A stretch of DNA of 37,681 nucleotides, from contig DYBS01000001.1 in the NCBI GenBank assembly GCA_019418525.1, forward strand, positions 1 through 37,681, written 5' to 3'. The stretch's first letter is position 1. Each line of letters begins with the position of its first letter. A model generated the notes under the pieces. The model searched no databases and was not told the DNA's origin. It saw nothing but the letters and a program-made list of their open reading frames with translations. The translations under genes were made by a program, and so were the position numbers. Below, piece after piece: positions 8,341 to 16,544 of the stretch. This DNA comes from Clostridiales bacterium. GTDB lineage: Bacteria > Bacillota > Clostridia > Oscillospirales > Oscillospiraceae.

Positions 8341-8508
8341 CATAACCTTTCAAAGAAAAATACCGCATTTTTTCTCATTATATAAACTAATCTCACACTT
8401 TTTTCTCCTTGTGAGGGGCGTTGTACCGTCGATTTCGGAACTTTTGTCGAAAAAAAGCCGGTAAAACAATCCAAATTACCTCGAAAATCGAACAAGGAGG
8501 AAATCCAA

Positions 8509-11500
8509 ATGAGAAACCTCAAGCGGACTCTCAGCCTGGCTCTGGCCGCCATTATGGTCCTCGGACTGATGGTCGTCGGCGCCTCCGCTGCGAGCTTCAA
8601 TGACTTCACCGATAAGGATGAAGTCACTCACAAGGATGCCGTGGCTATGATCACTGAGCTGGGCATCCTGGCTGGTCTGCCCGACGGCAGCTTTGGCCCC
8701 ACCCAGAACATCGACCGCGCTTCTTTCGCCCGCCTCGTGTGCGTGGTGCTGAACGGCGGCAAGGAGCCCACCCTGGGCAACCTGACCACCACCTTCACCG
8801 ACACCAAGGGCAACTGGGCTGAGAAGTACATCGCCTACTGCGTGGATCAGGGCATCATCGCCGGCCGCGGCAACAACACCTTTGGCCCCTCTGACAACGT
8901 GACTGGTTCCGAGGCTGCCAAGATGCTGCTGGTGGCCCTGGGCTACAATGCCACCTACGAGGGCATCGGCGGCGCTACCTGGCAGACCACCACTGACGTG
9001 CGTGCCAACCAGGCTGGCCTGTACAAGGATCTGGAGACCATGAACACCTCCGCTCCTCTGAACCGCGACGACGCCTGCCAGATGATCTACAACGCTCTGA
9101 TGGCGACTGAGGTTAAGTACGAGCTGGTTCCCTCCATCTCTGCTGACGGCCAGATCTCCATGGTGGCTCAGCGCACCAACGTCACCAAGAACGTGGGCGG
9201 CACCACCAAGGACGTCACTCTGCTGAACGACAAGTTCAACACTCTGGATCTGGATCCCACTGTCATGACCTCCTTCTCCTACAACGACGTGAAGGATCAG
9301 TACACCTACAACTTCGCTGACAGCAGTTCCTACACCACCAAGCTGGACTTCACCGCTCTGTTTGGCCAGAACGTGCAGATCATCGCCAAGAACGACAGCG
9401 ACAAGACCGTGTACGGCATGTATGCCGTGGACAGCACTGTCCTGGCTTCCGGCGCTAAGGATCTGATCGGTGACATCGCCACCGACGGCAAGAGCGTGAA
9501 GATCGACGGCACCAGCTACAAGATTGACGCTGCCAACATCCCCGCTGTGTACTACAAGGCCGGCACCTCCGCTGGCGCTCTGAACAGCGTGACCCCCGCT
9601 ATGTACAACTTCTCCCTGATCGACAACGACGGCGACAACAAGGGCGATCTGCTGGTTGTTACCCCCTTCGATCTGACCAAGGTTACCTTCGTGGGTAAGG
9701 ACTCCATCACCTTCTCCACCGGCATGATCGGCTCCACCACTCTGGGCAATGTGAAGACCGAGGATGTCAACGTGTACGAGGGCGCTGCGAAGGACGACTA
9801 TGTCATCTACGTGGCTTCCACCTACTCCAACAACGAGAAGGCTACCTACACCAAGGCTGAGGTCCAGAGCGCTACCGTCACCGGTACCAAGAGCAGCGGC
9901 ACCGAGCTGAAGATCGGCGACACCTGGCTGAAGAAGGATTCCGGCGTTACCGCCAACATCCAGGCCAACGACGTCATCGACTACATCGCTTTCGGCGGCG
10001 TGATCTACTACGCCAAGATTACCGAGGGCTCCATCAACTCCAACGATCTGGCCTATGTTATCACTGCTGGCACCAAGAACGGTGTTACGGATGTGGATAG
10101 CGCCACCTATGTTGCCAAGCTGATTTATGCCGACGGCACCAAGAAGACTGTTACTACTGATGCTGACTACAGCAGCACTGGTACCAACCTCATTGGCAAG
10201 CTGGTCACCTACAAGACCAACAACGACGATGAGGTCGTGCTGACCGCTGTGAACAACATCGATAACAAGGCTGGCTATGACAGCTGGAACTCCAGCACCA
10301 CCGTCAGCAACGACGGCACCAAGATTACCGGCATCAATGGTAAGGACCTGGCGGACGATGCTATCGTCATCCTGTCCAATGTGTCCGGTAACACTGCTAA
10401 TGCTAGCAGTGACGCCAAGGTCATCACCGGCAAGGAAGCCAAGAACATGGCCTATGGCAGCTACACCACCATCGGTGCTCTGGAGAAGAATGTCAACGGC
10501 TTTACCTACGCCATGGTCACTGTTCTGACTGGCTGGGATGGCACTACCGTTCCCTCCGTCAGCGACAACTACGGCTACCTGCTGGCTGACGCTTACAACA
10601 CCGTCGAGAACGGCAAGACCTATCGCAACTACACCCTGTGGACCAAGGACGGCGAGCTGACCGTCAAGGAAGAGTCCAACAACGGTCTGACTGGCCTGAC
10701 CTCTGGCGCTATTGTCACCTTCGATAAGGCTGGCGATGGCCTGGTGAAGAGCGTGAAGATCGTTACCGGCGCTGTGACCGACGCTGTCACCGGTTACGAC
10801 AACAGCAAGCTCCAGTTCAACAGCACTGTTGGCACCTACAAGATTACCAACGACACCGCTGTCCTGTACATCAACACCAAGGACGGCAAGGGCGTCGAGG
10901 GCGGCTCCATCTCCCTGGCTGACGAGCCCACCACCGGCAGCTTTGTCAACAACGTCCGCTTTGTGGACGCCAACGGCGACAACGAGCTGGACCTGCTCAT
11001 CGTGGACGTGAACAACAAGATCGAGGCTGGCGCTGACACCTATCTGGGTGCCTCTGCTAACCAGGCTGCGATTAACAACGCTCTGAACAACGGCGATGTT
11101 GTGATCAATGCGGCTCTGACCTCCGGTGCTACTGTTACCGTGCCCGCTGGCCGGACCCTGACCATCAGCGCTGCTCAGACTCAGGACAGCACCATCACCG
11201 TGAAGGCTGGCGCTACTCTGGTCATCCCCAACGGCACTCTGATCGGTACCAATGGTGCCTTCACTGCCACTGGCGACGTGACCGTGAACACCGCTAGCAA
11301 CGGCGTGCAGATTGCTGCCTCCGCTGGCACTCTGACCCTGAACGGCAACATCACCATCGATGACAACGACAGCCTGACCCTCACTGGCACTGCGAAGCTG
11401 GTTGCTGCGGCTGGCACCGTCCTGACTGTTGATGACACCAAGGTTAGCGTGTCTGGCACTGGTCTGAACTTCTATGACGACAAGGCCGATGCCACTGCCG

Positions 11501-11592
11501 ATTCCGTGGCTTCCACTGGTAGCTATACCTACACCACCTTCACCGAGACCGGCACCAACACTTCTATCACCGGCTGGCTGAAGAACGCCTAA
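8509..11592 (+). CDS. SLH-domain surface (S-layer-like) protein
   Basis: The 1027-residue exported protein has a lysine/arginine start, a hydrophobic core and a signal-peptidase site after A-S-A at residues 25-27. Two clear S-layer homology domains follow (about 29-85 and 91-150; F-x-D, G-I-I-A-G and F-G-P motifs) and a degenerate third to about 205. They would bind secondary cell-wall polymer. The centre is Thr/Asp/Asn-rich beta sequence with no family I recognise. Residues about 860-1000 repeat short V-x-A-G-x-T-L-x-I units, suggesting a beta-solenoid tip. AAGGAGG precedes the ATG. Codon use differs from neighbours (many GCT, GTT, ACT), as expected for an abundant protein. The 281 bp upstream hold the repeats and terminator above; no convincing promoter was found. 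Confidence 0.88.
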   Translation: MRNLKRTLSLALAAIMVLGLMVVGASAASFNDFTDKDEVTHKDAVAMITELGILAGLPDGSFGPTQNIDRASFARLVCVVLNGGKEPTLGNLTTTFTDTKGNWAEKYIAYCVDQGIIAGRGNNTFGPSDNVTGSEAAKMLLVALGYNATYEGIGGATWQTTTDVRANQAGLYKDLETMNTSAPLNRDDACQMIYNALMATEVKYELVPSISADGQISMVAQRTNVTKNVGGTTKDVTLLNDKFNTLDLDPTVMTSFSYNDVKDQYTYNFADSSSYTTKLDFTALFGQNVQIIAKNDSDKTVYGMYAVDSTVLASGAKDLIGDIATDGKSVKIDGTSYKIDAANIPAVYYKAGTSAGALNSVTPAMYNFSLIDNDGDNKGDLLVVTPFDLTKVTFVGKDSITFSTGMIGSTTLGNVKTEDVNVYEGAAKDDYVIYVASTYSNNEKATYTKAEVQSATVTGTKSSGTELKIGDTWLKKDSGVTANIQANDVIDYIAFGGVIYYAKITEGSINSNDLAYVITAGTKNGVTDVDSATYVAKLIYADGTKKTVTTDADYSSTGTNLIGKLVTYKTNNDDEVVLTAVNNIDNKAGYDSWNSSTTVSNDGTKITGINGKDLADDAIVILSNVSGNTANASSDAKVITGKEAKNMAYGSYTTIGALEKNVNGFTYAMVTVLTGWDGTTVPSVSDNYGYLLADAYNTVENGKTYRNYTLWTKDGELTVKEESNNGLTGLTSGAIVTFDKAGDGLVKSVKIVTGAVTDAVTGYDNSKLQFNSTVGTYKITNDTAVLYINTKDGKGVEGGSISLADEPTTGSFVNNVRFVDANGDNELDLLIVDVNNKIEAGADTYLGASANQAAINNALNNGDVVINAALTSGATVTVPAGRTLTISAAQTQDSTITVKAGATLVIPNGTLIGTNGAFTATGDVTVNTASNGVQIAASAGTLTLNGNITIDDNDSLTLTGTAKLVAAAGTVLTVDDTKVSVSGTGLNFYDDKADATADSVASTGSYTYTTFTETGTNTSITGWLKNA

Positions 11593-11622
11593 TCCCCTTC
11601 GTTCAGTTCTCTGAATGACACA

Positions 11623-11661
11623 AACCCCGCCCCCGGGAATTTCCGGGGGCGGGGTTCTTTT
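11623..11661. terminator. Terminator between convergent S-layer and tail-like genes
   Basis: A 14-bp GC-rich perfect stem (11623-11636 with 11643-11656) is followed by CTTTTGTT on the plus strand. It starts 31 nt after the S-layer stop. The converging minus-strand gene ends at 11663, so the hairpin may serve both, although the minus-strand T-tract is poor. Confidence 0.88.
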
Positions 11662-11662
11662 G

Positions 11663-12649
11663 TTACAGCAGCACGATGCCGTAGTCGTAGAGCCAGGCTT
11701 CCACACTGCTCTCCATGGTCAAAACCGGCGTTATCGGCGAGGTGATGGGCCCATCCAGGGAAAAGGCCTGCTCGGTGCAGATATGACCCTCCAGGTCCTG
11801 GGTATTGCGTACCTCTCTGGCAGTCATGGCGGCCCCGTTGAGCGACAGCCCCACCGTGCCGCCGCTGTGTCGTACCCAGGCCAGTGCCCTGGTAGCGGTG
11901 ACACTGCTCTCCTGTGCCGTGCCGGTCAACTTGCCTGTGGGCACACCCAGCGAGGTGATCTCCAGCCGACAGCCCAGTTGTTCCGAGTGGCTGGAATAGA
12001 CCCACAGATAGCCGTATTCATCGCTCTGCCAGGCCTCGATACGAAAGGTGCGCCCCTTTTCCAGCGTGAGCGGCCGGTCTAGTGTGACGGTGTAGACAGT
12101 ATTTTCGGTACCACTGGATACGCTGCCCTCACCTGCTGAAACTTCGCTCTCATTCTCATAGAGCGTGATGCGAAAGGGCACACCGGAAAAGGCATCTGCC
12201 ACCCGGATGGAGACTGCCGTCAGTGTGCCCCGGCCCTGGGCGGTCCAGGTCACGTTTCGGGTGGTCTGGTTGCTCACACCCACTTTATACGTGCGGCCAT
12301 AGTTCACGTCTGCCGTGCCCTGTCCTACTGCGTCCAGCATGATCTGCTTCTGCTCCGGAAAATGGACAAAGCCGCCCTCCAGCGATGCGATGCCCTCAGA
12401 ATCGGCGAACCCGTCGAATATGAGGGCTTTTTTATACCCGGTGTATTTGCCATCGTAATCATTCTGGAGCATCAAGTTGTAAAGGTTGAAGCTCATAGGC
12501 TCCAGCGCCGCCACTGCCTGCCCGGCCTGAGACTCCGCTTCGCCCAGCGCCGTGTCGATTTTCTCAAAGTCCTGGTTGAAATCGGTGCGCAGAAAATTGT
12601 CGGTGGGCTCCCACTGGTGGAGCTGATAATTTGGCGTAAATCCTGCCAT
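11663..12649 (-). CDS. Phage-tail-like protein of unknown function
   Basis: A 328-residue protein without a signal peptide. Its N-terminus (N-Y-Q-L-H-Q-W-E-P-T-D near residue 7, then R-T-D-F-N-Q-D-F-x-K-I-D-x-A-L) is the opening seen in many tail-fibre or baseplate-associated proteins of gut Firmicutes phages. The middle and C-terminus are beta-rich with jelly-roll-like stretches (V-T-W-T-A-Q-G-R-G-T, F-R-I-E-A-W). No other phage gene adjoins it. The start ATG at 12649 is chosen because GGGAGGG lies 9 nt upstream; that site is inside the 3' arm of the hairpin at 12659-12686. The function is unknown; a domesticated or relict phage gene is one possibility. Confidence 0.6.
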   Translation of the reverse strand: MAGFTPNYQLHQWEPTDNFLRTDFNQDFEKIDTALGEAESQAGQAVAALEPMSFNLYNLMLQNDYDGKYTGYKKALIFDGFADSEGIASLEGGFVHFPEQKQIMLDAVGQGTADVNYGRTYKVGVSNQTTRNVTWTAQGRGTLTAVSIRVADAFSGVPFRITLYENESEVSAGEGSVSSGTENTVYTVTLDRPLTLEKGRTFRIEAWQSDEYGYLWVYSSHSEQLGCRLEITSLGVPTGKLTGTAQESSVTATRALAWVRHSGGTVGLSLNGAAMTAREVRNTQDLEGHICTEQAFSLDGPITSPITPVLTMESSVEAWLYDYGIVLL

Positions 12650-12686
12650 AAAAAACATCCCTCCCAGCGCCTGCGCGCCGGGAGGG
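12650..12686 (-). terminator. Terminator after deoR that contains the next gene's ribosome site
   Basis: On the minus strand CCCTCCC (12686-12680) pairs with GGGAGGG (12665-12659), with an inner GCGC/GCGC pairing and a 4-nt loop. ATG and six T residues follow (12658-12650). It lies about 45 nt after the deoR stop. The GGGAGGG arm is also the only plausible Shine-Dalgarno of the tail-like gene, so folding would both stop transcription and hide that site. Confidence 0.8.
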
Positions 12687-12731
12687 ATGGATGGGACATA
12701 ACTGTCCCCCATGGGCGGAAAATAAGCGACC

Positions 12732-13514
12732 TCAGTCCAGCTCGAAGTCGGACTGGCGGACCTGGATGACCCGCATGCCGATGAAGCGCAGCTGCTCGAT
12801 GACGGTCTCAGGGGCGATCTCGTCGGTGATGACGGTGCCCATCTTCTCCAGATGCAGGCTTGCATAGGTGCCCATGACGCCGATCTTGGTGTGGTCGGCC
12901 AGGATATAGTAGCGGTTGGAGTGGCCCATCATGGTCTCGTTGATGGCCAGCTCCGTGGGGATGCCGCACAGCAGCTCGCCGTTGGGGGAGATGCCGGTGC
13001 AGCCGATGAAGGCCTTACCGGCCTGCTCCATCAGCAGATTGCGCATGGTGCAGTCGCCGGTGAGAATGCCGTTCTGGCCCCGCACATCCCCGCCGGACAG
13101 GGTGATGCGCACGTTGGAGGGGTATTTCCGCTGGCAGACCAGCCCGTTGTTGGTGAACACCCGCACGTTGGTCTGCTCGATGTAGTCCAGCATGCCCAGG
13201 GCGGTCTTGCTGCCGTTGATGAAGATGTGGTCCCCCTCGGAGACCAGCGTGGCGGCGTAGCGGCTGATGAGCTCCCGGTACAGCTTTACCTGATCGGCCT
13301 CACCGGGGGAGGGAAGTCTCTGCTCCGCCACCGCTCCACCGTAAAAACGGCTGACCAGGCCGCGATCCTCCAGGTGCTGCAGATCCCGGCGGATGGTCAT
13401 GGGGGAAACCCCGAAGATCTGAGCCAACTCCTCCACTTTGATCTCCCGCCGCTCCCGCAGCAGGGAGAGAATTCTGGTATGCCGGTCCTGAACCGACTGG
13501 CGATCGCGTTTCAT
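12732..13514 (-). CDS. DeoR-family transcriptional regulator, UlaR-like candidate
   Basis: A 260-residue sugar-phosphate-responsive regulator. The N-terminal DeoR helix-turn-helix occupies about 8-60 (V-E-E-L-A-x-I-F-G-V-S-P-M-T-I-R-R-D-L, then the R-F-Y-G-G-A signature). The C-terminal ISOCOT-fold sensor domain follows (F-I-N-G-S-K-T, F-T-N-N-G, G-D-V-R-G-Q-N, A-F-I-G-C-T-G-I, L-A-D-H-T-K-I). The start at 13514 has AGAGGAC upstream and begins just before the HTH. E. coli UlaR, the ascorbate repressor, is in this family. Its position at the far end of the ascorbate locus makes it the best candidate for controlling the divergent promoters at 21056-21350. That link is inferred. Confidence 0.85.
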   Translation of the reverse strand: MKRDRQSVQDRHTRILSLLRERREIKVEELAQIFGVSPMTIRRDLQHLEDRGLVSRFYGGAVAEQRLPSPGEADQVKLYRELISRYAATLVSEGDHIFINGSKTALGMLDYIEQTNVRVFTNNGLVCQRKYPSNVRITLSGGDVRGQNGILTGDCTMRNLLMEQAGKAFIGCTGISPNGELLCGIPTELAINETMMGHSNRYYILADHTKIGVMGTYASLHLEKMGTVITDEIAPETVIEQLRFIGMRVIQVRQSDFELD

Positions 13515-13555
13515 AAAAAGTCCTCTTTTTCGTCGTGAGAAATGGTTGGCGGCCC

Positions 13556-14242
13556 TTACAGCAGGAGCGCGGGGATCTCGTCCAGCCGCCGCACTCGAAG
13601 GACGCCGGGGGACAGAGGGGCGGCGTCCTCCTGGGGGTGGTACCAGACGGCGCGCATGCCGGCGCGCAGGGCTCCGTCCACATCCTTTTTGGGGTTGTCG
13701 CCCACAAAGGCGCAGCCCTCCGCCGGGCAACCGGCTTTGTCCAGGCACAGGGCAAAGAAGCGCTCGCCCGGCTTTTCGTCCGAAGCCTCCTCACTGGTCA
13801 CAATGAAGTCGAACCAGGGCAGCAGCCCCAGCCGGTCCAGCTTCACATACTGCCAGTCGGCGGTCATATCGGTGCCGATGCCCAAGCGCATCCCGGACCG
13901 CTTCAGCGCCTCCAGGCACTCCTGCGCCCCGGGGCTGGGGACGGCCACGTCCACCAGGGTGTTCCAGTAGAGCCGCTCCATGGGCAGGGCGTGGGTGAGA
14001 GGCTTATGCAGCATCTCCAGCAGGAGCTGATAGCGGATGAGACGGCTGTGGATGGCGGCACAGTTGGTGCCGGCGTGGGCTTTGAGCACCTCATTGGCCG
14101 CCTTGTGGAGGGCGGGGAAGGCCTCGGGCTCCACCCCCAGCTCTCGCTGGGCGTACTCGGTGAGGGCCTGAAAGGCCACCGCGTGGGCCGCGTCATAGTC
14201 GTACAGGGTGTTGTCGATGTCGAAGATCACGGTTTGTATCAT
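13556..14242 (-). CDS. HAD-superfamily phosphatase (YjjG-like)
   Basis: The 228-residue cytosolic haloacid-dehalogenase hydrolase has motif I F-D-I-D-N-T with Asp8 and Asp10, a helical cap domain (about 15-90), motif II G-T-D, motif III lysine in D-E-K-P-G, and motif IV F-V-G-D-N-P-K-K-D-V. This resembles the YjjG/pyrimidine-nucleotidase-type subfamily, but the substrate cannot be read from sequence. GGTGAT lies a few bases before the ATG at 14242. It lies 34 nt after the YcxB-like gene and 41 nt before deoR, probably one transcript. A sugar-phosphate target would suit the location. Confidence 0.82.
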   Translation of the reverse strand: MIQTVIFDIDNTLYDYDAAHAVAFQALTEYAQRELGVEPEAFPALHKAANEVLKAHAGTNCAAIHSRLIRYQLLLEMLHKPLTHALPMERLYWNTLVDVAVPSPGAQECLEALKRSGMRLGIGTDMTADWQYVKLDRLGLLPWFDFIVTSEEASDEKPGERFFALCLDKAGCPAEGCAFVGDNPKKDVDGALRAGMRAVWYHPQEDAAPLSPGVLRVRRLDEIPALLL

Positions 14243-14276
14243 AGTATCACCAGGCCGTGTTGAAATGGGGAGAGAC

Positions 14277-14834
14277 TCACAGCTGGAAGTTCTGGAACTT
14301 CTTCTTGCAGCGGTCCTCCATATACTTGCGCAGGGCGTCGGCGTCCTCCTGGGAGAGGGCCTCCTTGGAGAGGATGTAGTAGGCCTTGCCCTTGATGACG
14401 AAGTAGAAGCACTTCTCCGTCTCCAAAAGGCTGTAAATCTGGCTGAACTTGCTGCGGGCGAAGTTCTTCTGGCCCTGCAATTTCATCTCCACACCGTTTT
14501 CATCGATGCGGAAGGACGCCTTCCGGTCCAGGTAGTATTTCCGATACTTCTCCAGAGTGCCGTCGGCGCCGCTGCGCTTTCGGCTGGAGCAGGCCACCAG
14601 GATCATCAGGGAGCAGACGATCAGGTAGCCGATCCGGGCGATGCCCAGGCCCTGGGTGTACAGCTCAAATCCAAAATAGACCGCGCCCGCCGCACCCAGG
14701 ATCCCCAACACCAGACGGGTCGTGAGGGAGACCGTCCCTTTGACCTGGTACAGGGCCTCGAAATCCGACAGGATGGCGTCGGTATAGGTGAACTCGGCGC
14801 GGAAGGCGGAGCCGGGAGTTTGATTGCGATCCAT
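14277..14834 (-). CDS. YcxB-like membrane protein
   Basis: The 185-residue protein has two close membrane segments (about 39-58 and 64-83) and a soluble C-terminal part (about 100-180). There, F-R-I-D-E-N-G-V-E, F-A-R-S-K-F-S-Q-I-Y-S-L-L-E-T and F-Y-F-V-I-K-G-K-A-Y-Y-I-L-S-K match the YcxB-like C-terminal domain pattern (a PH-like fold common in Firmicutes). The function is unknown. GGAGGATAACG precedes the ATG at 14834. The gene begins only about 33 nt after the rpe terminator, so it may depend on read-through or on a promoter within rpe. Confidence 0.7.
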   Translation of the reverse strand: MDRNQTPGSAFRAEFTYTDAILSDFEALYQVKGTVSLTTRLVLGILGAAGAVYFGFELYTQGLGIARIGYLIVCSLMILVACSSRKRSGADGTLEKYRKYYLDRKASFRIDENGVEMKLQGQKNFARSKFSQIYSLLETEKCFYFVIKGKAYYILSKEALSQEDADALRKYMEDRCKKKFQNFQL

Positions 14835-14866
14835 CGTTATCCTCCATGTCTGGGTGAAAATGGGGC

Positions 14867-14909
14867 GAAAAATCGGGCAGCACTACCAGACCGGTGTGTG
14901 CTGCCCGAT
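14867..14909 (-). terminator. Terminator of the minus-strand ascorbate operon
   Basis: A 12-bp stem on the minus strand (14909-14898 with 14883-14872) is followed by TTTTCG. It lies 7 nt after the rpe stop and ends the ulaE-to-rpe operon, but only about 33 nt before the next co-directional start. Confidence 0.88.
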
Positions 14910-14916
14910 GGGTCGA

Positions 14917-15573
14917 TCAGTTGGACTCTTTCAGCTGCCGCACCGCGGCGGGGACGTCCTTGGCGTTAAAGACGGCGCTGCCAGCCACCAGAGCGGTGGC
15001 GCCGGCGGCCACGCACTCCGGCGCGGTGGTGCCGGGCTTTACGCCGCCGTCCACCGACAGAACCGGGCTGAGCCCCCGGTGGGCGCACTCCTCCCGCAGG
15101 GCGGAGAGCTTGTCCAGGGCCCGGCGGTCAAAGGGCTGTCCGCCGTGGCCGGGCTCCACCCCCATCACCAGCACCAGCTCCAGCTGGTCCAGGTAGGGGA
15201 ACACCGCCTCCACCGGAGTGCCCGGGTTGAGGGAGAGTCCCGCCTTGCAGCCACTGCCGCGGATGGCGGCCAGGGTGGCGGGCAGGTCATCGGTGGTCTC
15301 CACATGGACGGTGAGGTAGTTGGCTCCGGCCTCCGCAAAGCGGCGGATAAAGCGCAGGGGGTGGGCGATCATCAGGTGCACGTCCATCACCGCGTCGGGC
15401 AGGGCGCGGTGGAGGGACTCCAGCACCGGAAGTCCGAAGCTGATATTGTCCACAAAGCGGCCGTCCATCACGTCAAAGTGGATCCAGTCGGCGCCGGCCT
15501 CCAGCGCCCGGGCGCACTCCTCGCCCAGGCGGGCGAAATCGGCGGAGAGGACGGAGGGACATACAAGTACCAT
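14917..15573 (-). CDS. rpe: Ribulose-phosphate 3-epimerase
   Basis: Rpe interconverts D-ribulose-5-phosphate and D-xylulose-5-phosphate. The 218-residue TIM barrel has all catalytic landmarks: C-P-S-V-L-S-A-D at 5-12, His32, Asp34 and Met36 in H-F-D-V-M-D-G, His66 in M-D-V-H-L-M, and Asp175 in V-D-G-G. The usual M-(T/S)-V-x-P-G-F-G-G-Q reads M-G-V-E-P-G-H-G-G-Q, with two substitutions. AGGAG lies 10 nt before the ATG at 15573. As the last gene of the ascorbate operon it would balance the xylulose-5-phosphate made by UlaF. Being in the same barrel superfamily as UlaD, it was considered for that job, but it lacks the D-x-K-x-x-D motif. Confidence 0.92.
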   Translation of the reverse strand: MVLVCPSVLSADFARLGEECARALEAGADWIHFDVMDGRFVDNISFGLPVLESLHRALPDAVMDVHLMIAHPLRFIRRFAEAGANYLTVHVETTDDLPATLAAIRGSGCKAGLSLNPGTPVEAVFPYLDQLELVLVMGVEPGHGGQPFDRRALDKLSALREECAHRGLSPVLSVDGGVKPGTTAPECVAAGATALVAGSAVFNAKDVPAAVRQLKESN

Positions 15574-15597
15574 GCTGGCGGCTCCTTTCGTGGTGGA

Positions 15598-16542
15598 TTA
15601 ACCCTTGGCGGCCATCTCTTTGGCGACTTCCACGATGTGGTCGGCGCACAGGCCGAAGGCCTTCAGCAGGGCGGCGGCGGGGCCGGAGTGGCCGAACTCG
15701 TCGTTGACGCCGATGCGCTTGACGGGGGTGGGCAGCTGCTCGCTCAGCAGGCCGCACACGGCCTCGCCCAGACCGCCGATGATGGAGTGCTCCTCCACGG
15801 TGACGATCTTGCCGCAGTCCTTGGCGGCCTTCAGCACCAGCTCCTCGTCCAGGGGCTTGATGGTGGCCATGTTGATGACCCGGGCGGAAATGCCGGCCTC
15901 GGCCAGGATCTTGCCGGCCTCGATGGCCTCGGGCACCATGATGCCGGTGGCGATGATGGCGATGTCGGTGCCGTCCCGCAGCACCTCGCCCTTGCCGATG
16001 TGGAACTCATAGTCCTCATCGTGGAACACGGGGGTGGCGGCGCGGCCGAAGCGCATGTAGACGGGGCCCTCCATCTCGTAGGCGGCCTTGACCATCTTGC
16101 GGGCCTCCACGTCGTCGGCGGGGCACATGACGGTCATGCCGGGAATGGTGCGCATGAGGGCGAAGTCCTCGCAGCACTGGTGGGAGGCACCGTCCTCGCC
16201 CACGGAGATGCCGCCGTGGGTGGCGCCGATCTTCACGTTCAGGTGGGGGTAGCCGATGGTGTTGCGCACCTGCTCATAGGCGCGGCCGGCGGCGAACATG
16301 GCGAAGGTGGCGGCGAAGGGGACCAAGCCCATGGTGGACAGGCCCGCGGCCACGTTGATCATGTTGGCCTCGGCGATGCCGCAGTCGAAGTGCCGCTCGG
16401 GGAAGGCCTTCTGGAAGGTGGCGGTCTTGGTGGCACCGGCCAGGTCGGCGTCCAGCACCACCAGGTTGGGGGCCACGGCGCCCAGCTCCTTCAGAGCGTT
16501 GCCGTAGCTGTCACGGGTCGCAACTTTTTTCACTTCTTCCAT
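15598..16542 (-). CDS. tkt: Transketolase, C-terminal subunit
   Basis: This is the pyrimidine-binding and C-terminal part of a split transketolase. The 314 residues include the catalytic glutamate Glu58 (G-I-A-E-A-N), V-P-F-A-A-T-F-A-M-F-A, the S-V-G-E-D-G-A-S-H-Q loop and a transketolase C domain from about 195. It needs the N-terminal partner encoded just upstream: the two genes are 2 nt apart, so translation is surely coupled. Split transketolases are common in clostridia and archaea. The enzyme shuttles two-carbon units between pentose and triose/hexose phosphates, draining xylulose-5-phosphate from the ascorbate pathway. Confidence 0.93.
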   Translation of the reverse strand: MEEVKKVATRDSYGNALKELGAVAPNLVVLDADLAGATKTATFQKAFPERHFDCGIAEANMINVAAGLSTMGLVPFAATFAMFAAGRAYEQVRNTIGYPHLNVKIGATHGGISVGEDGASHQCCEDFALMRTIPGMTVMCPADDVEARKMVKAAYEMEGPVYMRFGRAATPVFHDEDYEFHIGKGEVLRDGTDIAIIATGIMVPEAIEAGKILAEAGISARVINMATIKPLDEELVLKAAKDCGKIVTVEEHSIIGGLGEAVCGLLSEQLPTPVKRIGVNDEFGHSGPAAALLKAFGLCADHIVEVAKEMAAKG

Positions 16543-16544
16543 GA

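Noticed and set aside
8348..8386. Promoter for the S-layer gene at TATAAA (8381-8386)
   Set aside because: No -35 at 16-18 bp; TTTCAA lies 27 bp upstream.
8476..11706. Open minus-strand frame of about 1076 codons opposite the S-layer gene
   Set aside because: It has a low-complexity Gly/Val/His/Ser composition, no ribosome site and no family resemblance, and it follows from codon bias on the plus strand.
14917..15573. Rpe as a stand-in for the missing UlaD
   Set aside because: It keeps every epimerase catalytic residue and lacks the D-x-K-x-x-D decarboxylase motif, so its normal function is far more likely.
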